Of a DNA stretch of 64,000 bases, positions 59,882 through 64,000 are shown in pieces; positions within the stretch are counted from its first letter, which is position 1; each line of letters begins with the position of its first letter. The notes under the pieces were generated by a model. The model ran no database searches, was not told where the DNA came from, and worked only from the letters and a program-made list of their open reading frames with translations. The translations under genes were made by a program, and so were the position numbers. This DNA comes from Chloroflexota bacterium. Its GTDB lineage: Bacteria; Chloroflexota; Anaerolineae; Promineifilales; Promineifilaceae. The DNA lies in assembly GCA_017993775.1 (NCBI GenBank), contig JAGOMA010000020.1:1-64000 (forward strand). The letters are read 5' to 3'.

Positions 59882-61159
59882 ATGACCGAACAACCGACAA
59901 AACCATATAAAATTCTAATCGTCGATGATGACCGCATGATCCGGAAAATCCTCGAAGTTGCCCTAACCAAAGAAGGTTATCAAGTCGTCACCGCAGCCGA
60001 CGGCAGCGAAGGCTTACAACAAGCTCGAACACAACGACCAGACCTCGTTGTCACAGACAAAATGATGCCCAACATGAACGGGTTCGAATTTACCCGCCGC
60101 CTGCGACGCGATCCCGACTTTGTCCATCTCCCCATTCTCGTCCTTACCAGCCAATCCGAATTAGAAGACAAACTGGGCGCTTTTGAAGCCGGAGCCGACG
60201 ATTACCTGCCCAAGCCATTTGAAACGGCCGAATTGATCGTACGTCTGGCAGCTCTACTTCGCCGCGCAGACGCACTTAAAAAAGCCAAATCCGGCCAATT
60301 GGAGCAAAACGACCCGGCCCGCATCATCGCTGTTCACAGTTTACGCGGCGGGTCGGGCTGTTCCAGCCTGGCCGTCAACACTGCGCTTGCCCTCAGAAGC
60401 CTTTGGCAAAAACCAACGATGCTCATCGATATGGTCTTTACGGCCGGTCAGGTTTCTCTCATGATCAACCGGGCGCCCAAACGAACCTGGGCCGATCTCG
60501 TGCGCTACACGAGCGCCGACCTCGACATGGACGTGGTCAAAACCATTGTTGGCCAGCACGACAGCGGGCTAGATTTCATCCTCGGTCCCTCAAATCCGGC
60601 TACCGCCGAACAATTGGACAACGAAGTCATCTCCCTGGCCGTCTCTTATTTGCGCCCAAGTTTTGAATACATCGTGATCGATCTGCCGCATCGCTTCGAC
60701 GAGGTTACGCTCAATGCGCTGGACTATGCTGATGAAATTTTATTAATCATCGCCCCCGAACTCGCCTCCATTCGCGCCGCCTCTATCACTCTGGACACCT
60801 ATCGAAAACTGGGCTACACCGAAGAAAAAGTAAAACTGGTGCTGAATTGGACTTTTGAAGATGGCGGCCTCTCAAGCAAGAAAATTGTAGACGTTCTCAA
60901 ACACCCGATATCGCTCATCATTCCCTTTGCGCCTAAACAATTTGTAACCGCCATCAACCGCGGTACGCCTTTATTCGTTAGCAATCCGACGGATCCGGTT
61001 TCGGCAATGATCGAAGATTTCGCTTTCCGAATTAGCAAACCCATGCATCAATCACTAGAGCCCAAACAACCCAGTGAAGGCTGGCTCCGTGTGCATGAGC
61101 GGCTACAACCATCTTCTAAGTCTAAAGATCGCAGCCGATCTTCACTTTGGTCTTTCTAG
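59882..61159 (+). CDS. receiver domain fused to CpaE/TadZ-like ATPase
   Basis: The protein is 425 residues. The receiver domain (about 10-128) has the acidic DDD (16-18), phosphosite Asp59 in VVTDKMMPNMNG, and the conserved Lys in YLPKPF. The second part (about 150-390) is a MinD/CpaE-like P-loop fold. Its Walker loop reads RGGSGCSS, with Cys160 where the nucleotide-binding Lys is expected, so ATP use may be lost as in some TadZ proteins. CpaE/TadZ proteins position Tad pilus machinery. The pilin-like gene follows at 61208. Confidence 0.85.
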   Translation: MTEQPTKPYKILIVDDDRMIRKILEVALTKEGYQVVTAADGSEGLQQARTQRPDLVVTDKMMPNMNGFEFTRRLRRDPDFVHLPILVLTSQSELEDKLGAFEAGADDYLPKPFETAELIVRLAALLRRADALKKAKSGQLEQNDPARIIAVHSLRGGSGCSSLAVNTALALRSLWQKPTMLIDMVFTAGQVSLMINRAPKRTWADLVRYTSADLDMDVVKTIVGQHDSGLDFILGPSNPATAEQLDNEVISLAVSYLRPSFEYIVIDLPHRFDEVTLNALDYADEILLIIAPELASIRAASITLDTYRKLGYTEEKVKLVLNWTFEDGGLSSKKIVDVLKHPISLIIPFAPKQFVTAINRGTPLFVSNPTDPVSAMIEDFAFRISKPMHQSLEPKQPSEGWLRVHERLQPSSKSKDRSRSSLWSF

Positions 61160-61207
61160 GTAATCCACCTATTTTTATAACCTACATCATTTTCAGGGGG
61201 CACACGA

Positions 61208-61936
61208 ATGAAAAGACTTCACAATAGAGATCACCAGCGGGGACAGTCTGCCGTGGAATACGCTCTTTTATTGGGTTTGACCATTCTTTTTGTAATTGGT
61301 ATTTTGCGCGTGTTGGGCGTGGACCTGCAAGGTGTATTTTGCAAGGTCGTCAATGGCATTGGGCTGCACACCCAGGCGTGCCCAGGTGATGGCGTGATCT
61401 TTCGGGATGACTTTTCCAACGGTCTAAATGGTTGGGAAATTGACCGGGGATCGAATTGGCGCATTGAAAATGGAGAATTATGCGCCGGTCCGGGGTCGGA
61501 ACATCGCGCTTATGGCGTAGACACGACCGGATCAAATTATACGGTTTCGATGGATGCCACCTTAAAAAGCGGCAACGGATATGGCGTTTATTTCCGGGCA
61601 AATAACAGCAATGTGAATGGCTATACTTTCCAATATGACAAGGGGTTTGGCACACCTGGGGCGTTTATTTTCCGTAAATGGATTAATGGCAAGGAGATGG
61701 CGCCATTTACGCCCTGGCAGCCTGCGCCTCCCGGTTATCAGTGGTATAACGTGAAACGGCATGTCGAAATTTCGGTACAAGGGAATACGTATACGGCTAA
61801 AGTGGATGGGCAGGTAGTGGCCACGGCCGTTGACACTGCGACCAACCCTGTGCCATTTTTCGATAACGGCCGTGTTGGCTTGCGCACCTGGGGCGGTGAA
61901 ACCTGCTTCGATAATGTCCAAGTCTCGGTACCATAA
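61208..61936 (+). CDS. Flp-type pilin with large C-terminal beta-sandwich-like domain
   Basis: The protein is 242 residues with GGGGG before the ATG. Residues 1-12 form a basic leader; the prepilin motif is RG followed by QSAVEYALLLG, with Glu at +5 and Tyr at +6 as in Flp pilins, then a hydrophobic helix (about 15-38). Residues about 62-242 (VIFRDDFSNGLNGWEIDRGS, YGVYFRANNSNVNGYTFQYD, VGLRTWGGETCFDNVQV) resemble the concanavalin-like/DUF1080 fold of carbohydrate-binding or lyase proteins. Flp pilins are usually under 80 residues, so the fusion is unusual. Confidence 0.78.
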   Translation: MKRLHNRDHQRGQSAVEYALLLGLTILFVIGILRVLGVDLQGVFCKVVNGIGLHTQACPGDGVIFRDDFSNGLNGWEIDRGSNWRIENGELCAGPGSEHRAYGVDTTGSNYTVSMDATLKSGNGYGVYFRANNSNVNGYTFQYDKGFGTPGAFIFRKWINGKEMAPFTPWQPAPPGYQWYNVKRHVEISVQGNTYTAKVDGQVVATAVDTATNPVPFFDNGRVGLRTWGGETCFDNVQVSVP

Positions 61937-61951
61937 AAGGAGTCTGCTGCT

Positions 61952-62392
61952 ATGTCTTATGTTAACAGTCCAAAAATCGAGTATTCGCCAGACGGCCGTC
62001 CACCCGAAAGAAAAGACCGGCGCAGACAAGCCGTTCGCATCGCCATCTTTATCGTCCTCATCATCAGCATCGGCATCAACATCTACGCGTTTCGCGCCGC
62101 CAACCTGATCAACCGGGTCGCCGGCACAGACGGAATTGTGCAGGGCGTCGTCGTCGATGACCAGGGTAACCCCATCGCCCAGGCCGAAATCAGCCTGGCT
62201 GCCGCGCCGGAAGCCCAGGCAATCACCCAGGCAGACGGCACTTTTACCCTGGCCAATATTCCCACAGGCGATCAATACCTCATTGTGGTCTCACAAGGCG
62301 TCGGTCAGGGCTATGTCATCACCATCCAGACCGATAACGTCACCCAACTGGGCACAATCAGTTATGAAGCCAAACCGCCCGTCTGGAATTAA
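61952..62392 (+). CDS. membrane-anchored carboxypeptidase-regulatory-like protein
   Basis: The protein is 146 residues. A basic cytoplasmic tail (about 1-28) leads to one TM helix (about 29-48) and an extracytoplasmic CarboxypepD_reg-type beta domain (about 58-140; GIVQGVVVDDQGNPIAQAEISL, TQADGTFTLANIPTGDQYLIVV). It lies 15 bases after the pilin-like gene and is closed by a terminator, so it is probably part of the same surface structure. Its exact role is unknown. Confidence 0.75.
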   Translation: MSYVNSPKIEYSPDGRPPERKDRRRQAVRIAIFIVLIISIGINIYAFRAANLINRVAGTDGIVQGVVVDDQGNPIAQAEISLAAAPEAQAITQADGTFTLANIPTGDQYLIVVSQGVGQGYVITIQTDNVTQLGTISYEAKPPVWN

Positions 62393-62430
62393 ACACCTAT
62401 AAAGCCATCACGCCGCATCTTTATAAACTG

Positions 62431-62482
62431 GAGACTGGCGATTGGAGACTGCATCGACAGCCTCCAATCGCCGGTCTCTTTT
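62431..62482 (+). terminator. terminator after the pilin-like operon
   Basis: GAGACTGGCGATTGGAG and CTCCAATCGCCGGTCTC pair over 17 bases with one mismatch, followed by TTTT. The arms consist of GGAGACT-type heptanucleotides. The rest of the gap to 62711 holds no gene; a short palindrome AAACCCTAAGGGTTT lies at 62565-62579. Confidence 0.7.
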
Positions 62483-62711
62483 GCAGGCAAAACGCGGCAT
62501 GGTCCTTGTGCAATTCTCCCCAACCTTCTATTTGCTCATTCATGTTACGCCGTCGCCGTGGCGTAAACCCTAAGGGTTTTGGGTGCGAAACATCAGCTAC
62601 TCCATAAAACGCGATCACACAAATTGTCATGAGTACCCGTTACTTTTTACCCGCCAATCCGACTAGACTACAGATAGGGCGTAATTTGACACGTCATCAC
62701 AGGAGGCAATT

Positions 62712-64000
62712 TTGGACAAACAACGTTTACAGCAATTCATTTTGGGCATTTTAATGGTGGGGGCATTAACGGCCGTCTTCATCCTCGTCACGCTCCCCTC
62801 CGCCCACACCACCCAGGCAGCTTCCCCGGAAACCCCAGACCCACAAGCAATTACCCAGCCAACCGCCAACGCCTACATTGTCCTCAGTTGGAACGACCTG
62901 GGCATGCACTGTTACAATCAGGATTTCCGCGATCTGGCCGTCCTGCCCCCCTTCAACACCCTTTGGGCGCAGGTCGTTAAAGTAGGCGACCCACCCCAAA
63001 TCATCACCAGCGGCATCACCGTCACCTACGAATTTCCCGACAACACATACTCCGTCGGCAAATCCAACTTCTGGGAATACGATCAGGCCTTGTTCGGCGT
63101 CGATCTGCCGCCCAACGTCGGGCTGGCCGGCAAAGGGTTGTCTGGGGCGATGGATCTGCACACCGATCACTTCGTCGCCGAAGGCATCCCACTTACCGAA
63201 TTCACCGACAGCAACCCCACAACACGAGACCCCTATCAACTGGCCGAAGTTGTCGTCTCCGACGCCGTTACCGGGATGGAATTAGCCCGCTCCACGGTGG
63301 TGGCTCCAGTTTCCACCGAAATGCACTGCGATAACTGCCACTATGATGGCGGCGTAGAAGGGATTCGCACCGGCCGCGTAGAAACCAACATTCTGACCCT
63401 GCACGATGAATCCAACCAGGAAGATTATCCGCCCGGCCACGACACACCCCTGATGGATCGGCGGCCGGTGTTGTGCGCCGAATGCCATTCTTCCAATGCT
63501 TTGGGCGCGCCAGGCGTAGCCGGCATCCCCAGCCTCTCCAATGCCATGCACAAAAAACATGAAGGTGAGGTTCCCAACACCATCGACGGGTGCTACAACT
63601 GCCACCCAGGGCCAGACACCAAATGCCTGCGCGATACCATGTGGCAGGCCGGCATGGAATGCCAGGATTGCCATGGCGGCATGGACGATGTATCCCAAAA
63701 TCCCGCGCCGTGGCTTAACGAACCGCGCTGCGACACATGCCACAACGATGGCCTGCACAATCAGGACCAGGCGCTTTACCGCATGTCGAAAGATCATGGC
63801 GGGCTGTACTGCGCCGCCTGCCACGACAGCCCGCACGCCATCGCGCCCAGCGCCGAGCCGCGTGACAACATCAAATTTATTGCGCTGCAAGGTCATTCCG
63901 GCGTATTACAACGCTGCACGGTCTGCCACGCAACCCAGCCCACGTTGGCCGGGCCGCACGGGTTAGCCCAACCGAATTTATGGGATGGTTTCTTGCCGGC
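62712..64000 (+). CDS. multiheme c-type cytochrome, 3' end outside window
   Basis: A TTG start has AGGAGG 5 bases upstream. The 429 visible residues begin with a signal/TM segment (about 8-30), then a beta-rich domain with SWNDLGMHCYNQDF. Seven C-x-x-C-H heme motifs begin near residue 206: CDNCH, CAECH, CYNCH, CQDCH, CDTCH, CAACH and CTVCH. The protein is exported and heme-loaded outside the cytoplasmic membrane and likely carries electrons to an external acceptor. The SWNDLGMHC opening is shared by a family of large surface cytochromes. The partner is not in view. Confidence 0.88.
   Translation, partial: MDKQRLQQFILGILMVGALTAVFILVTLPSAHTTQAASPETPDPQAITQPTANAYIVLSWNDLGMHCYNQDFRDLAVLPPFNTLWAQVVKVGDPPQIITSGITVTYEFPDNTYSVGKSNFWEYDQALFGVDLPPNVGLAGKGLSGAMDLHTDHFVAEGIPLTEFTDSNPTTRDPYQLAEVVVSDAVTGMELARSTVVAPVSTEMHCDNCHYDGGVEGIRTGRVETNILTLHDESNQEDYPPGHDTPLMDRRPVLCAECHSSNALGAPGVAGIPSLSNAMHKKHEGEVPNTIDGCYNCHPGPDTKCLRDTMWQAGMECQDCHGGMDDVSQNPAPWLNEPRCDTCHNDGLHNQDQALYRMSKDHGGLYCAACHDSPHAIAPSAEPRDNIKFIALQGHSGVLQRCTVCHATQPTLAGPHGLAQPNLWDGFLP

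Overview
The window is a bacterial chromosome segment of moderately high GC, and its gene content fits a Chloroflexota (Anaerolineae-like) organism. That placement is inference. It rests on a complete peptidoglycan/division cluster, a B12-dependent ribonucleotide reductase, Tad/Flp-type pilus parts, secreted lamin-tail/DUF11 proteins, effector-associated domains (EADs) and a CysO/Mec/CysM sulfur system. No rRNA, tRNA, transposase, integrase or CRISPR array was found. Genes cut by the window edges are a YkvA-like protein (left, minus strand) and a multiheme cytochrome (right, plus strand).

Layout. 1-3.4 kb: a YkvA-like fragment, a lipoprotein glycosidase-like protein (minus), then a translationally coupled pair made of a membrane protein with two EAD-like domains and an Ig/zinc-ribbon membrane protein. 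3.7-21.6 kb: a co-directional dcw cluster mraZ-rsmH-ftsL-ftsI-murF-mraY-murD-ftsW-murG-cvpA-like-murC-murB-ddl-ftsQ-ftsA-ftsZ. It has a recognisable promoter and 10-bp MraZ boxes, and murE is absent. 21.6-24.7 kb: nrdR and a class II ribonucleotide reductase. 24.8-25.2 kb: a 59-residue lasso-like RiPP precursor with its own promoter and terminator. 25.2-28.6 kb: a 1118-residue secreted lamin-tail/phospholipase D protein. 28.9-29.6 kb: a 21-bp tandem array followed by a small conserved-looking gene. 29.7-33.4 kb (minus): a membrane protein, trmD, a 30-residue membrane peptide and an L,D-transpeptidase. 33.6-39.2 kb: rfbD-like reductase, oligopeptidase B, two family 2 glycosyltransferases, rnhB. 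39.3-43.9 kb: MarR regulator plus a heterodimeric ABC exporter. 44-51 kb: AhpD-like protein, SnoaL-like protein divergent from a TetR regulator across a perfect operator, a flippase-like membrane protein, a lipoprotein, an FAD oxidoreductase and a UDP-sugar dehydrogenase. 51.2-54.3 kb (minus): recD2 followed by an unusual Ham1/ITPase-EAD fusion. 54.4-58.6 kb: a promoter, a long structured leader and a cysM-mec-cysO-DUF4395-thioredoxin-moeZ operon for cysteine synthesis through a sulfur carrier protein. 58.7-62.4 kb: an HPt protein divergent from a receiver-CpaE/TadZ-like ATPase, a Flp-type pilin carrying a large beta-sandwich-like domain, and a membrane-anchored carboxypeptidase-regulatory-like protein. 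62.7 kb to the end: the multiheme cytochrome.

Three sequence-scale signals cross gene boundaries. The palindrome ACGGCCGT occurs about four times per kb, inside and outside genes, in a HIP1-like manner. Short arrays of degenerate heptanucleotides (GGAGATT, GACGATT, CCATTGA, GTGTGGA types) lie between genes and inside trmD and recD2. Two families of short palindromic elements (GACCCCAAGGGTTT and GACCTGACAGGTTT) are scattered between genes. Two 21-bp arrays read as seven-residue repeats when translated.
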